DNA of 64,000 bases from NCBI GenBank assembly GCA_022829145.1, contig CM040752.1, positions 28,799,586 through 28,863,585 of the forward strand. Direction: 5' to 3'. Each line of letters opens with the position of its first letter. Position 1 is the first letter of the stretch. A program made the position numbers and the translations under genes. The DNA is from Albula goreensis (lineage: Eukaryota > Chordata > Actinopteri > Albuliformes > Albulidae). Below the pieces are notes generated by a model. It was not told the DNA's origin and ran no database searches. It was given only the letters and a program-made list of their open reading frames with translations. This document shows positions 38,580 through 52,035 of this stretch, one piece after another.

Positions 38580-39355
38580 CCTGGAGGGGAAGAGGGGCGG
38601 TCTGCAATAAGGGAACACTGAGATATCACTGCTAATATATCACAACACTCCAACCAGGCCCTCCCATTCTGATAGGGAAGGGGGGTGTCGTTCACCGTTA
38701 AGTCAAATCATGTTTTACTCACCAGTACACGCAATTGAGTCCCTGTCACTGCCACTGTACCAAAAATACTCTTCTACTAGTAAAGATTAGGCTGTATAGC
38801 GAGGTATTCAGAGTGATTGTGGAAGTATCGTGCTGAATGTGGAATGTGTTTATCATCTGTGCCAATATATAGCATTGGAGTGAGGTGAGTTTAGTGAGTT
38901 GGAGGCAATTTTTTTTTTTTTACAAAGGTGTAGTCAGTCATTCCTATTTTAAGTGAAATGTGCTTTTTTAAACAAGGAAACGTATATTTGCGTCACCACG
39001 GTGTTGGTTCAGTCACATCCGTCTGCTCTTCATGTATGCATGGCTGATGTGAGCCAGATGCCTCCCCCACACTTTCAATCAACATAATACATAAAATGCG
39101 TACTCAGACTTGCACTCTTTTTGTACACTTCCTTTTTGTTAAAAGTTCATTCTTCCACAGAATTGCTGAATTGTCCTCCCTAGCTTTACATTTTTTCAGC
39201 TGACTGGATGTGTTTGTGTTTGTTTCTGTACATATCTATTTGTCTGTGTTAGTCTAATTTTTTTGCAGGACTAAAATATAACCATATACATACCATGCAC
39301 ACACACTTGAATGCTTTTTCATTGAAATAAATGACCATTCTGATCAAAAACTGAC
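38580..39355 (+). other. bap1: bap1 3' UTR
   Basis: Follows the TGA at 38577-38579. The UTR end is inferred from the AATAAA at 39326 and a GT-rich element downstream (about 39371-39400). No other gene feature is seen in it. Confidence 0.6.
39326..39331 (+). terminator. bap1: bap1 polyadenylation signal
   Basis: Canonical AATAAA 747 bases after the stop codon, followed by T/G-rich sequence. It is the first canonical hexamer I found after the stop. Confidence 0.6.
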
Positions 39356-42300
39356 AGGTGTCACTAATTTCTGTGTACTTACATTTTTGTTGTTGTCATT
39401 TTCAGTGGAATGCAAAGAGGTCTTAGATGAGGATGGGATTTGGCTTTATTTATGTGCTTGACTAATGGAAAAAAACACAATGGAAACGGCACGGTTTTGT
39501 CTACTAAGCTTCTGTTTATGTTGCATGGTCATGTGACCAACATTTTCATTAAATCAAATGAAATCAGTGGGAGTAGTGGACTATTTCCCTTGCTCATTAG
39601 GGATAATGAAATGTTCCCAAATGTAAAAAAAAAAAAAAAAAATTAACAATTCAGAAAACTGGATTTTGACGCTAAAACTAAATATGATATCAATTGAATT
39701 TATATTGATTATATGCAAGTAGCATTCCTAAAGTAGGTCTAGATGCATTTTACGCTTTAAAAATGTCTTGTTTTGACTTGTTTTACCTTATGCAGGTGGA
39801 AAAGTGCATAAATTATCACAAGTTCATTGTTACTATTTTGCACAATCGCACTTTTGAACAGATGCAGTTCTGGCATTTTCCCACTAGGTGGTGAGATTTG
39901 CTGTTGGATGTCTTTGGTGCAGTACTCTTTTTATCATGATATCCTTTTGACACCAAGCTCAATTACCATGCGCCCTGTTAAAGGCTCTGTGGTTATATCT
40001 GCTGTCAGGAAATGTGAACTTCCTTTAATGTAAGTCAGGTCAAACAGTTAATATTCACAAGGTCAGATGTATCCCTGAAACACTCACAATCCATTTTACT
40101 GTGCCACACCCATTATAATGCACTATTTACTGGATGTTATTCTTTTCACCTGTGTTACTTTTTATATTCAGAAGCTTCCCTTGATAAGTATGTCAATTTA
40201 TGCCCTATGTTAGTTTACCCTCCCCCTCTTTTTTTAAATTGCATTGTAGTTGCCAACATCCACTTCAAGACATTACAAATGAAAATGGATTCTTTTTGGG
40301 ATTATACATTTATTTTGTATTTCCAGGAAATGTGGAAGAAGGCCTGTTCTTAAACATGTATCTTGAAAGCGTGTTTGTTTGCTATTGGAAGTATACGTCA
40401 GGCTGACTGGTTTTTATCCCCAAAGACTTCTCCCATGCTGACTGCCTGTGGAGCAGTCCTCTGTGCTCTGTTGTCTTGAGAGTATTTCAGTGCGTCACAA
40501 ACACTGAGGGTGAATTTCTTGTGCGGCGGCTGTCAGAGAGATCACTGTGCTGACGGCATGGCTTTGTTTGTGGGTGCCAGACACTCAATTACCTGGCAGG
40601 AGAAAAAAAGTTTGTGTTTTACTGCAGGTGAGAGAGTGCTCTCGGGCTTTGACTCAGTTACTGCCACCTGTCTCTGAAATTTCCCATGGGCCTCAGGGGC
40701 TGCGTCCTGTCTGGTGAATGGACGTAGAGCAGCCTGTCGTCTTCCTGTGCTCAGAGGAGTAGAGAGAGGGAGAGAGTCGTGTATATGAGTTCATGATTTG
40801 GGAGGATAGGACTGAATACGAGCGCAAACACAGCACATGAATACAGGGACTAGGAAAAAAACTGCAGAGTCGCAGAGCTGGACTGGACTGTCTGTAACAG
40901 CACTGCGGCCTTGCAGCTGTGTGAACACAGGGGCCTGACCTCCTAAATGTGATCATCAACACATAGGAAAACAGTCTGACACTTGAAGATTCAATTAGTT
41001 AACACACCCATTCATAAAAATGCCTTGAAATACCTGCCACAAACTGACTCAGAATCTCAAAAGGCAGCCCGAGCCTGTGTGTTTCTGAAAACCTGACACT
41101 TCTAGGTTCCCTCTCCTCTCCTCTTTCCACTGAGGTGTCAGCCAACACTGGTTTTCAAAACCTGGTGCACATAGTGAGTCACATTCATGTTTGGGCCCTC
41201 ACTGTTGGTATGAGCTTTATGCCAGCATCAGAGCAGTGGAATCCAGCCATGTTTTCCCCAGTGATCAGGGGACTCCACCCTTCAGGCAATGCAAAGAGGA
41301 TGATATAAACCAGCCTATCCCATTGTGCGTTGAGGAGAGACCACTATGGATATAAGTTGAAAGTAGAGGTACAAAGTAATACGATGTGCCCAATAGGAAG
41401 TGAACAAAAGTATTCAGGAGCCCTAGAAAATCCTGAATGAAGCCATTTTAAGGGTTTTTCTCCAGAATGTTCCCTGTTGTGCAGTGTATACCAGAAAACA
41501 AACACAAGTACATTCATATCAAATGACATATCAAATTATAGGACAACTGCTGTTAAAAATATTTTCATTAAGTTGCTGTATAAATATGAAGGTGAGAGGG
41601 AAAAGTAAAAGGTTCCTCCACTCATATATTATTTTGCTGATCAGATAGCTGAAGTGCTGAGTAATGCTGGCTTCCCATTTGTCAGTCAGCTGAATGTGGC
41701 CAGTTGGATCCCCATATTCTCATCCCTGGAGACAGGCGGCACTTTGGCAGAGGGTCCAGTGTAATCCCCTAAGTGTGCTGCATCCTAATGTAAATAAGTG
41801 AGATGGTCAGAGCGAGTGCCTATGTGTGTGACAAGTGAAGAACAACGATATGGCTAGCAATTTATGATGTTCTGCCTTTCAATTAGGACCATATTGCTGA
41901 AAGTTTAGATGGTTTCAGATCAAGTTTTTCTGAAAATGGAGTTTTGCAAATTTACAGCAGTTGAATCAGTTATGTTTTATTCATTTCTCAAACTCAGTGT
42001 AAAAAGAGCTTGGCATCTCTGCCAAACTTTTCCCCCCTCACTGTAGCCTGAGGGGAACCTGTTTATTTCGCCATCAAAGAGTGCTCAGGAATCGGGGCCT
42101 GTACATATCGCACTAACTTAATCCAAGAGATGCCTCAGTGTTTGATCTCTCCTCAGACCAGAGAAACCCTGATTCTTCCTGAGAGAAAACCCCTGCTTCT
42201 TCTCACATGAACTTATCACTCAGTTGCTCTTTGTCAAGAACATATTTGGAGGCTGTGTCTGACTCTGACTTAATGGGGTGGAGACCCCTCCTGGATATGC

Positions 42301-43000
42301 TTAACAAACAGCCTAAATTTTAAGGGCAAAGTGAATTCCTTAAGGGTGAGATAGGAGAGAAGGGTCAACCTCCTTTGACCCGTGTGAGTAAAAGATGGGG
42401 ACAGTTTCAATATACCTGTCTGAATTCAGATGTATTATCTCACTCAAGGGCAGAACAGCAGGTGAATTGTAAGATTCCAGCCCTGCAACCCTAAGGATTA
42501 AAGTTGAACAACTTAGGCACTACTTCACCGGCTTTTTTCCTTTTAGCTGCAGCAAGGTGGGGACCAGATAGAATCAAATGTGTCACAAAATTCATCCATA
42601 TACAGTGAGCCTCTTGAAGCAATACATTATTTAAGGTTTAAAGCAGTGGTTCTCATTCCAGGTCCAGAGGAGCCACAGGGTGATTTTGTTGTTACTTAGC
42701 AATTAATTGGTCAATTAAAGTGACTGACTGCACTGTTAACTCCTATAATGTGGTTTCTTGGGTCTGAACTGACAGTCACATTTAAAGTCATAGCAAAAGC
42801 CAGCAGACCCGATAGTTCTGTTGGACCATACTTAGGAACTTTTGGTTGAGAGATTTATCAATTTAAACCAACAACTGACACAATTTTAATTGTGTCCTCT
42901 GTTTATCTGTTTTTCCGTTTAGTGAGTTGATGATTGCGCATTCCCTCTAGTTTAGTGTATACGTCCAGCAGTGCCTCACATTAAAAGGTGGCTGAGCACG
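39356..43000. other. bap1-bsn intergenic region
   Basis: No gene was recognised on either strand. It holds a poly-A run (39624-39641), a hAT-like repeat remnant (42644-42860) and complex unique sequence, for example 40440-40680, that could include regulatory elements. Small open frames here resemble no protein I know. Confidence 0.6.
42644..42860 (+). mobile_element. Nonautonomous hAT-like fish repeat (remnant)
   Basis: Begins CAGTGGTTCTCATTCCAGGT and contains AATTAATTGGTCAATTAAAG, TTTCTTGGGTCTGAA and AAAGTCATAGCAAAAGCCAG. I recognise these as parts of an abundant fish repeat with terminal inverted repeats of the CAGTGGTTCTCA type. The right end (GGTTGAGAG near 42844) is a decayed inverted copy of the left. 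No transposase. Confidence 0.55.
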
Positions 43001-43019
43001 TTTGTAATCGTGCTCTTTT

Positions 43020-43257
43020 CTCTCACGCGTGATCTTTGCTCTTTGAGGCGAGAGAAAACAGGCGCGCGTGCTCCTGCGTCAGCGCGCGTGCTCTGTTGGC
43101 TCCGCTCCGTTTGTGCGCGTGCTCCGTCCAGGTTGCTAGATTGTAGGTGATGATGGCGGAAGAGGAGCAGCTTTGAGTTCTCTCGCATTTTTTTTATTTT
43201 AATATACTAAACTGTTGATAAATATTATCTCCGTCCTCCGTCTCCTTACCCGGGACA
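43020..43257 (+). promoter_or_regulatory. bsn: bsn CpG-rich promoter and 5' UTR
   Basis: CpG density rises sharply here. The exact 10-mer GCGCGTGCTC occurs three times (43064-43073, 43084-43093, 43115-43124), each close to an NRF-1-type GCGC-rich site. GATGGCGGAAG at 43153-43163 fits a YY1/ETS-type initiator region. No TATA box is evident. Confidence 0.55.
43150..43176 (+). other. Upstream reading frame in bsn leader (MMAEEEQL)
   Basis: ATG ATG GCG GAA GAG GAG CAG CTT TGA precedes the bsn start by 81 bases and is closed before it. Whether it is in the transcript depends on the start site, which is not known; the GATGGCGG motif could itself mark that site. Confidence 0.4.
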
Positions 43258-43439
43258 ATGGGGAACGAAGCCAGCCTAGAGGGAGGTGGACAGCCTGGGG
43301 AACCAGGCTCCGCGGTCTCTATGGCGGGAGCTCCGGGATCCATTTCAGCACCATCGGGCTCTGGACAGCTCATCAAGCCCAGTAATGGTGCTGCAGCCGG
43401 CGGAGGAGCGGCGGCCGGACCGGGTGCAGGCATAAACAG
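43258..43439 (+). CDS. bsn: Bassoon, first coding exon (partial)
   Basis: ATG in optimal context (ACAATGG) opens 60 codons plus two bases, ending at AACAG before GTAAAA. The peptide starts MGNEASLEGGGQPGEPGS and continues Gly/Ala/Ser/Pro-rich. Bassoon and piccolo are giant presynaptic active-zone scaffolds that share an MGNE(V/A)SLEG start with a Gly2/Ser6 myristoylation consensus, which is present here. Piccolo as I recall it soon reaches an acidic EADLSQLSEEERR segment, which is absent. The GQL motif followed by an Ala/Gly-rich run fits bassoon, and linkage to bap1 and rad54l2 matches human 3p21. The zinc fingers and the rest of the protein lie beyond the window. Piccolo is the main alternative. 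Confidence 0.75.
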
Positions 43440-44524
43440 GTAAAACTAATGACACTTCTTTCCAAATGCATGGTTTCAAAAATCATGTTATTTTAAATTC
43501 AGTGTTCAGTTGCATTTCCATCCTCATTTATCTCTTCCATTGCATAAGATGATTTCCTGCTAGTGAATGATGTGTATTTGTGAGTGAAAATAGACGGTTA
43601 TTTCATTTATTTATTTATTTAGCATCACACAGCTAGCTATAAGGTAACCGCGTGATTGAAAAAGCGAAAGCTCTGAAATATCCTTTCTGTTCTCGTGTGA
43701 ATTCGGTGTTTAGTGCTGTTTTATGTTCTGCATATATTTGCATGAAGTGGATGAGAAATTGTTATACACAGATCATGTCATTTACGCGTTCCGTTCTCAC
43801 GTTTTATTCCGTGTCATTAAAATAGTCGAAAAAGGCACAGTACTGAAAAGAAATTCAGGAATGAATAGGCTGTTTTCGAAAAAAATGACACATTTCTGTG
43901 TATTGCAGCCGGTGTTTGTCCAGGATTTCTGCATGAGCGTAAAGGACTGTCTTGATTTGTGACGTGGAGGTAATCGCTGTGTGTAGAAACAGTGTAGTAA
44001 AGCATACGAGGTCTGCATCGCCCTTCTCTATTCGTGTAATGATTTGCAATTGACTTTAGCCGGAGTGTCCTGGGATGATACGTATTTCACCAATTTGCAT
44101 CTAGATATCAAGCTGGCGTGTAAAGGACGAAGTCTGTAAGCACTAATATTGTGTAAATTAGTAGATTAATGGTTGTTGTTATAACAGTGAGAACACAAGC
44201 AAATAAGATGCGTTTTACATCTTTACACCGATGTGGGTTTCATATATCCATACGCAAGTCACATCTGGTAGCTAATGACTTATTGTGAGAGTCGTGTCAT
44301 CGTTAATGTTTATTTCAAACCATTTATCACGTTTGATAGAAATGGTTGAAAAGAAATGTCCAATGACACCGAGTTATATAATATATTTATTGGTGCACTT
44401 CTATTTTCACATTGTTAATATAATCAGTTTTATTACAAAACATCGGAAATACATCATATGCACTTTTCTAGAATTAGAACTCGCTGTAATTTAAAAGAAT
44501 GAAGGTAGAATCATTACGCGAAAT

Positions 44525-44552
44525 TATTTATTTATTTATTTATTTATTTTTA
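44525..44552 (+). repeat. (TTTA)n tetranucleotide repeat
   Basis: About six TTTA/ATTT units. Confidence 0.9.
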
Positions 44553-44769
44553 ATTGTCGTGCCGTTTTTAAAATATTATCATGAGGACCATAATGTTATC
44601 TCAAGAGGCAAGAGATAACAGCCATTTCACTCTGAATCGCTGACTATAATGTGTATGGGTTTGCTGCTGTAGAGATGCTTTTACATTAACTATTAATAAC
44701 AGTGTAATAAAAGCCCATGTGAACAGACTGTATCACGTGCAGCTGGAAAAGCATGTGTGTGTTAGACTT

Positions 44770-44823
<54 letters not shown>

Positions 44824-44838
44824 TCTCTCTCTCCCTCT
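44770..44838 (+). repeat. (CT)n microsatellite
   Basis: About 30 CT units with two CC interruptions at the right end. Confidence 0.95.
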
Positions 44839-46123
44839 TTCCCCTCTATGTTTAATGCTCAACGTCTCCTCTCAGAATAGGAAATAATGCCTTCGCTGAT
44901 TATACTCCTAGCCGTCCAACATGGTATAATGCTTTATATTTGAATTTGAAACACTGTAGGCTCACATGATATGGTCACATGGGATGATAACAGCAGTTAC
45001 ACATCATGATTCATGATTAAGGTTACTGAAACAATTCACATAACCCCACCCCACTCTAACTGTACTCACTTTGTTTGTTTGTTTTTTTTTTCCATGAGAA
45101 AGCAAGGAGTCAAACACTTTCTATAGGACAAGAGCTTAAGATTTTTTGGAACATGTAATGGTTATAGAGTGACTGCCAGAAAATGTAGTTGTGATGGCTT
45201 GATACAAGGTATAGGATCAACACTTGAAGAGCAAGGCTGCTTGCCCTTTCATGCAGATTAAGCTTTTGTCTTCGTTTTTTTGTCAGCGATGACACGGTAT
45301 GTAAATCACTGTAATGACTTATGACTGCCCTTGATGATCGGCCTCTCATTGTCCGAGAGAGTTACTTGGCTGTTAATCACAGTGCGATGCCGCTGCGCTG
45401 ATTGCAGAACCAGGTTAAATTGGGAACGTCAAGGTGCTAAACCTGTTAAAGAGGCCCGGGCACTTGAGCCCTTGCTGGGTTTCTGCCGATTGAGTTCCCA
45501 TATATCTCCACCAACTGCAATGCTTCCTGTATGCTAGATAATTAAAGTTCAGTCCACACTATAAAGCAGGGAGGCTGAATCAAGTCTCCAATCTTCATTT
45601 CACTGGCGCAATGGTAAATATATAGCCTGGCCCTGGAGATTTGTGAGATCAATCGCCAGCTAGGTCATACCAAAAACAATTACGCCCGTTGCCTCTCTAC
45701 TTGGCACTCAGTATTACGGCGATGGATTGAGTGGAAACAGCTTTTACATTGGACGTGTACTCCTATTCGATTCAGGCCACAGATACCAGCCGTAGTCCTC
45801 TCTTCCTGACAGCATAACGCTTACAGTCCAGAACATGGCTTCCACAGCTTGCTATGATGAGTTGATATGTAAGCTGGTGCTGAATGGGGACTTCCTCCCT
45901 GTGGCTGGATGCAGCAGGCTGTGCTGATAAAGACAGAGACGGTGGGGGGAGGGGGGGTTCAGGAACAGCATAAATCCGTTCCCAGAGAATTCAGCTGCCG
46001 CTCAATCCCAATCAAAGTTCCCCAACATCATCGAATGCCCCCAAGGATAATGGAGGCACTGAGGGCTTGGTCTCATGAAGATCTGAGAGTAGCATAAAGG
46101 AGAATCACAGCATCTTTATTAAT

Positions 46124-46170
46124 TATTTGTTTATTTATTTGTTTGTTTGTTTGTTTGTTTGTTTGTTTAT
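46124..46170 (+). repeat. (TTTG/TTTA)n tetranucleotide repeat
   Basis: Mixed TTTA then TTTG units over about 47 bp. Confidence 0.9.
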
Positions 46171-48500
46171 TAAAATTGTATAGCACATTTCCATTACGAA
46201 TGCACAGTATGCTTCACGATCATCGATTTACAATAAAGGAAAGCACCGTACACAAAAAAATCTCAACTGAATAGCATAGTAAGTTATTAATGCATAAAGA
46301 TAATGAAAGCAATTACAATAAACAGTACAGTCAAAAGGAAAGAGGGAAAATAAAATGGATTTGGTTATAAGCTGTAAAAGGCAATTACATAGAAATGTGT
46401 CTTGCATTTGGACTTAAAAGATGATTCTGATGCTCCTGTTCCTCTCAGTGGATATATGCAAATGTTAAATGTGAAAGGGTGTGCCCACTGAATTCATTTG
46501 TGGTAAACAGGTTATGTTTATCCTAAATGTTAACAGGAACAAAGAATCGACAGTTTGGGATTCCAAAGTAAAAAAGCCCCAGTGTGCTTCTCAGTCACTT
46601 CCTTCTTCTTGGAATCTCTTAAAAGGTTTATGGGGCTAAAGAGGGATCTGTAACATACTCCCCTGACCTGTGTACAACATGTGTTCAGGCCGTTTCCAGA
46701 GGCTGTGGCAGTACACAGGAAATATTCGTCTTCCTGATTTCCTGAGTTTCTGTTCATTTCTGAGAAATGATGAAAGTGGCTTCATCTGATTGTTCCTAGC
46801 AAACACACTAATTTGGACGTTCAGGTAATTTTACCTGGTTCTCAGTTGTCGGTATGTTTCAACAAAACCTTTAAGCATCTTTCAGAGAAACTGCAGGAAT
46901 TTTGTTTTGTCTGATTTTGTTATATGAATCGGCCTTTGAAGTATAGATGTGTTTTTATCCCCGGTACAAAAATTCTGTGGCACAGTGGAATTAACATTTT
47001 TTCATGCTCTGACATTTCATTGTTATCCAGCTATTCCATCAATCCTTCACATTTCATTCAATACAGTACAATGACTTTTATGTATACAATGAAATTGCCT
47101 TCTGTGAAGTGCAAAAGAAAAATCAGGATCATAAGGCAAATAATGAAAATGCTGAACAGTCTAAAACAATGATAACATGGAACAATTTCATTTCATTTTA
47201 AAGTAAACAAGAAACAGCAGGATGATATCAGATGTGTGTTATGTTTTTTCCTTTGATATCAGTGTTCCGCCTCTGCCTTCATTCTCCTGGTGTTAGTACA
47301 CTGACTGTGCTGCTTAGCTTTGAATCCCTAATTCCCAGTGCACCTTGATCTGTAAATGTGAGTCCAGTTATCCCCCATGACATCTCCTGGGAACAGACAT
47401 TTTATCAGAGGCCGATGCCATCCAGCTGGTGAATCGAAATCTTCAAAATGCATCAGTGACTGTCTCGACACAGAGATAAACAGGGTTACTGTTTGTATGG
47501 GTCTTTAATTATGTTTACTTCTTGCACCTTTGGATCTCATGACTCTGGAAAAAGGTCCAAAAGAAAAGCAGCAACATCAGACTGCCTGGTTTAGTGTTAC
47601 AGAATCGGAGGACTTGCTGAATTTTCCTCGGTAAATACCCTGCTGTATAAATGGATAACATGTAGAAATGTGAGCAATGCAATTCAGTGTGGATTAGGGG
47701 TGTCCGTTAAGCACAGTGACTGCAAGGCTGCAAATGTGCTGGTTTTTGATGAGCCCAGAGAGGGAAAAGCTCATTGACTGCTAAGGAGATGATGTGGAAG
47801 GGGATTGGATCTGGGTGAAAAGTGTATATGAAACTGTGACCAATGGGGTGGTCATGTCACTGTCTCCTTTATGGTAATATTCTGTAGACACAGAATTCCA
47901 AAATACCTTACGAATTTTTTTCTTTATTGTCCAGAGGGAACATATTTCTCCCATGTATTTTTCTGTTTATTGTTCGCACCAGTGATTACACCATGTGATT
48001 TACAGTTATCCACATGACTTGGCTTTGCACAAATGTTTAAAAGTTAATTCCTGCTGTTCAATCGATTAGATAAATAAAAATATTGTGAGACACTTCCCCT
48101 CTGTTTTGGTTAACACGGCAAGCTTTGGTTTTGTTCAGGGCATGCTTCTGGTTTTTTTTTAAAGCATGTCTTATTAAGGTTTCATCCCTGTCAGTTAAAG
48201 CCAGGGACCCAGCATGAGTCCTGGTGTGTTGCAGAGGCAAGGCTGCTGGCCTCTGTTCACATTGGTGAGTGATGAAAGATACAGAAAGAGAGATGGAAAG
48301 ACAACGTGTCAGTGGATCTTTACTGGTTCCGGCTTGTTTTCTGTCACCACTGATACATCTTTTGCAGATAAAGATGAAGTGCAATCCACAGCCTTGGTCC
48401 CAGCTGTACTCTTTCACCCAGTTGAAACTGTGCCCTATCACCTCTTTTTTAACACAGGATGCTTCTTACGCCAAGTTCTGTGATTAGATTGGAAGTCTGG

Positions 48501-48503
<3 letters not shown>

Positions 48504-48593
<90 letters not shown>
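48504..48593 (+). repeat. (GT)n microsatellite, about 45 units
   Basis: Uninterrupted 90-bp GT run in the bsn intron. Confidence 0.97.
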
Positions 48594-48594
<1 letters not shown>

Positions 48595-51009
48595 TTGTCA
48601 GGTGGAGGGTGGATTTAGGGTAGGGGTTTCTACTTCTTCTCAGGTTAGATCACAAAATAATGATGGACGGACATCTCATGTCAAGCGCACACTACTTTAT
48701 TCCTAAACATTTCTGCTCTTACAAAAAGCAGAAGGCGGATACATAGCCCAAGATGTAAGAAGTGATGCAATATAAACTGCAGTGACACTAAAGAAAACTC
48801 AAAGGGCGATCTGCCTTCTCTAGTATCCCAATATAACTGTCGGGAAATTTATGGCACTCTCAAGATCCTGCGTAAAGTGCCCGTGGCACAGAATGCTCTG
48901 CTCTGCAGCTTCAGTGTGCCAAGTGCAGATAACTGAGCAAAACCTCCAGCAGAACCTCAAAGAGGAGGCTCTGATCTCGCCAAAATAATGGATTCCCCAG
49001 GTAATTCTATTTATAACTTAAGCATTTTTGCCCATTTGGTCTACTGGCTTTTATCATCTCCTTCGCCGTCTGCTCTATTTCAAATTAATCCCTTTATTAA
49101 ACAATGCATTAAATAAGTGGTACAAGCTAAGCTACGAGGGGCTATAAAATGTTCAAAGACAAGCTAGATATAGAGGCAGGAGATATGTACATGCTTACAG
49201 GATGGATGCAGGAAGTAAAATGGCACAGAGAAAACACCTGATCCTCTGTTACATACCCTCAAACCTGCCCTGGGCATAGTAATCAATGCACTGGTCTTCC
49301 TTGGCTTAGGTTACGTGGTACTTTATTTTAACCCGTGTTGTTGCCTCCCACAAGGTAAAGTCTGAAAGAAGGAACCATAAAGTTCTAAAGGCTTTTGGTA
49401 CTGTTTGGGAACTGAGCTTGACCATAATATTTCAGGATGGCACCCCAAATTTATTGACTGTCTGGTTCTTTCAATAACCAATGTGTACACACAAAGCTTA
49501 ATGTCTTCTCCTGGGTAAGGGAAAATGAAGAATGTAGTGATGCGAAGCAGTTTAAATTGTGCCATTTGCAGTATTTTAACTTTGGCATTACCTTTGCCAG
49601 CGAAAACCAGACCCAATTAAGCCACAGAACATTCACAATAGAGCACTCACTGTAGTGAAACTCCCAAGGAAAAATGTTTTAAAGAGTATTGTTCAGTTTT
49701 TCATGCCAGAATAGCAAATTGGCAAATTGCTTCCATCCTGTAAAAAAAATACTTGGCAGCATCGCACGATCCCATTCCAATTTTGCAAACGCGTTTGTCA
49801 TAACCATCAGATATGAGTCAAATAATTCTGACATATATTCAAGACCATACCAAACAGTGCAAGTTGTGCATACAGAGTTTACCTCCTCTCAGATTTTGCA
49901 TAACTACCGAGTATAGAGAGTGCATATGCAAAAGAAAAAGTAATTGCCATTACTTCTCATGCCACACCAAATGCAGTTAAGAAATATGAGCTTCCTCAAT
50001 ATTGAGTAGTACTTACAGGCTCACTCCCTTCATAAAAGATCCATGCTCAGCAGTTTATAATTGAGATGAGGCTAAAAGATAAAGATATTTTGGCATCTTG
50101 CCTTCATTAGTGAGATGGTGTTTTGTGCCTATGCCAGTTTTATATACCTAATACAAAAGCAACATCATAAGTGCACAAGTTATTTAAAATATGGCAATAT
50201 TAACTGCTTTAAAAAACACATTATTGTCCACATTTCAGATATGTAATACTTTTATACATCTCAGGTAACACACCATCCTTGTTATGGCAGCCTGATTTAT
50301 TAATTACATGTCAGTAAACATTGGCAGGATTCATTGATTCATCTCATATTTTCGCAGGCATGACTGCCATCGTCCATGATTTTTATACACTTACTGCCAT
50401 GATGCTTGATCCCTGGCCACACCCAGTAGAATATTAAAATGCAATTTTACATTAATTGTCATGCAAAGCCTGATTGAAATCACATGTTCATAGTGTCTTA
50501 GATTATGATTATAGATGTGTCCTATGAACTCGAAAGACCATGACCATTGACCTATACAGTCATTAGGGCCTGCATATAGATTGCTTCAAGTTAAGCGTTA
50601 ACTGACTTCTCTCTGGGCCACTGCCCACACACAATATGGCCATCACAGTTTCAGGCTAAGTGTTTGTCAGCATCCTCTCTTGTTCTTCGCACATGTGAAA
50701 CATATCTCAGGCCTGATGACTTGATACGTTCTGAGCTCAAAATCATCAGCAATCTGGCTTGAAAACCTTGCAACTGAATGCCCCCAAAATTCCAGGTGAA
50801 TCTGCCTCACCTGGGGCCACCTGTGCATCACATTCAATCAGCTTGGAGGACCGGCCGTGTTCGTCAGACTGGAGACCTGCTCTAAATGCAACCTGCTCTG
50901 ATTCAGGGCCTAGCCTAGCCTGGGGGAAGCACTGTTCTCTCCCTGTGCAAAAACAACCTGTATGGTCTGAAGCTATTGCACGCTAGTCCTAATGCCCGTT
51001 GAAAGGCAG

Positions 51010-51111
<102 letters not shown>

Positions 51112-51831
51112 AGAGTAAGCATCGGCTCTTAGCGCTTGATCTGCTATCCTTCCTGTAGGTTTCCCCACATTCTCCTTGCTCACATAATAAATGTCTGCTG
51201 TCATGACGGCTGCAGAGGGAACTGGCAGCCCTGTTTGAGTGCGAATACATAAAGAGCAGTATACGTACCCTCTCTGGAGCGACATTCCTCCACTGAGGAA
51301 GTGTTTTTTTTTTTCTAAATCAGAAATAAGTTTAATATAAGATTATTTTGCTGCTTAACTGAGTTTGTGCTCAACTCTGGCAGTAGAAAGACTGTATTTG
51401 TATACAAGAGGAACAATGAAAATTGAAAAAGAATTTATCTCAGTATCTTCTGCTTATATCCCTGTGCTTTGCTCTGTGCTAAATGGCTGAAATGCTGTAG
51501 CTGTCTCAGTGGGCTGTAAAGCTTTGGAACAGGCAGCAGCACATCGCCTGCTAAGAATACAAAGCAGTAGTCAGTTAATAGATTATTCGCCCTGTGGGAT
51601 AACATAGGAATATATTAGATTTAACAAAAGCTTTACTGCATTTTTGCACTTGTCCTGTCACTGTCACTATCTGCTTGGAGTACTGGCAACGAATAGCACA
51701 GGACTTTACAGCTGCGAGGGAGGATTTGACGTTTCTGGGGTGGTTTTACAGCCTGCATTTACTTACTTAAATAGCAGCAATGACTACCAGCTGCACACGA
51801 GGAAATAAACTTTTATTCTTACGCTGTAGAT

Positions 51832-52035
51832 CAGGGCACTTCGATTCAACTGGCGGGCTGCTGTGTCTGCAGGTATTTGCTCCAAACATACCCTACTCTA
51901 CCTGAGTTCACTTTTAAGCTCACCTTTTGGGCTGAGGAGTTAAACCAATTAGTATAATTAGGTGTTGTAGAAAGTGGCTGGAGCAAACATTGGCACCCGC
52001 TGCGGCTGGAGAGCTCCAGGGCTGGAGGTGAACAG
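51832..52035 (+). mobile_element. Fish MITE-like repeat remnant
   Basis: Has the pattern TCAGGGCACTTCGATTCAAC ... GCAGGTATTTGCTCCAAACA ... TAAACCAATTAGTATAATTA ... GGCTGGAGCAAACAT ... GAGAGCTCCAGGGCTGGAGG. The inverted TTTGCTCCAAC/TGGAGCAAA halves are typical of common fish nonautonomous elements. Diverged and noncoding. Confidence 0.55.

Noticed and set aside
43258..43439. Piccolo (pclo) instead of bassoon
   Set aside because: The first nine residues fit both, but the following sequence lacks the piccolo acidic segment, and linkage to bap1 and rad54l2 favours bsn. Not fully excluded.
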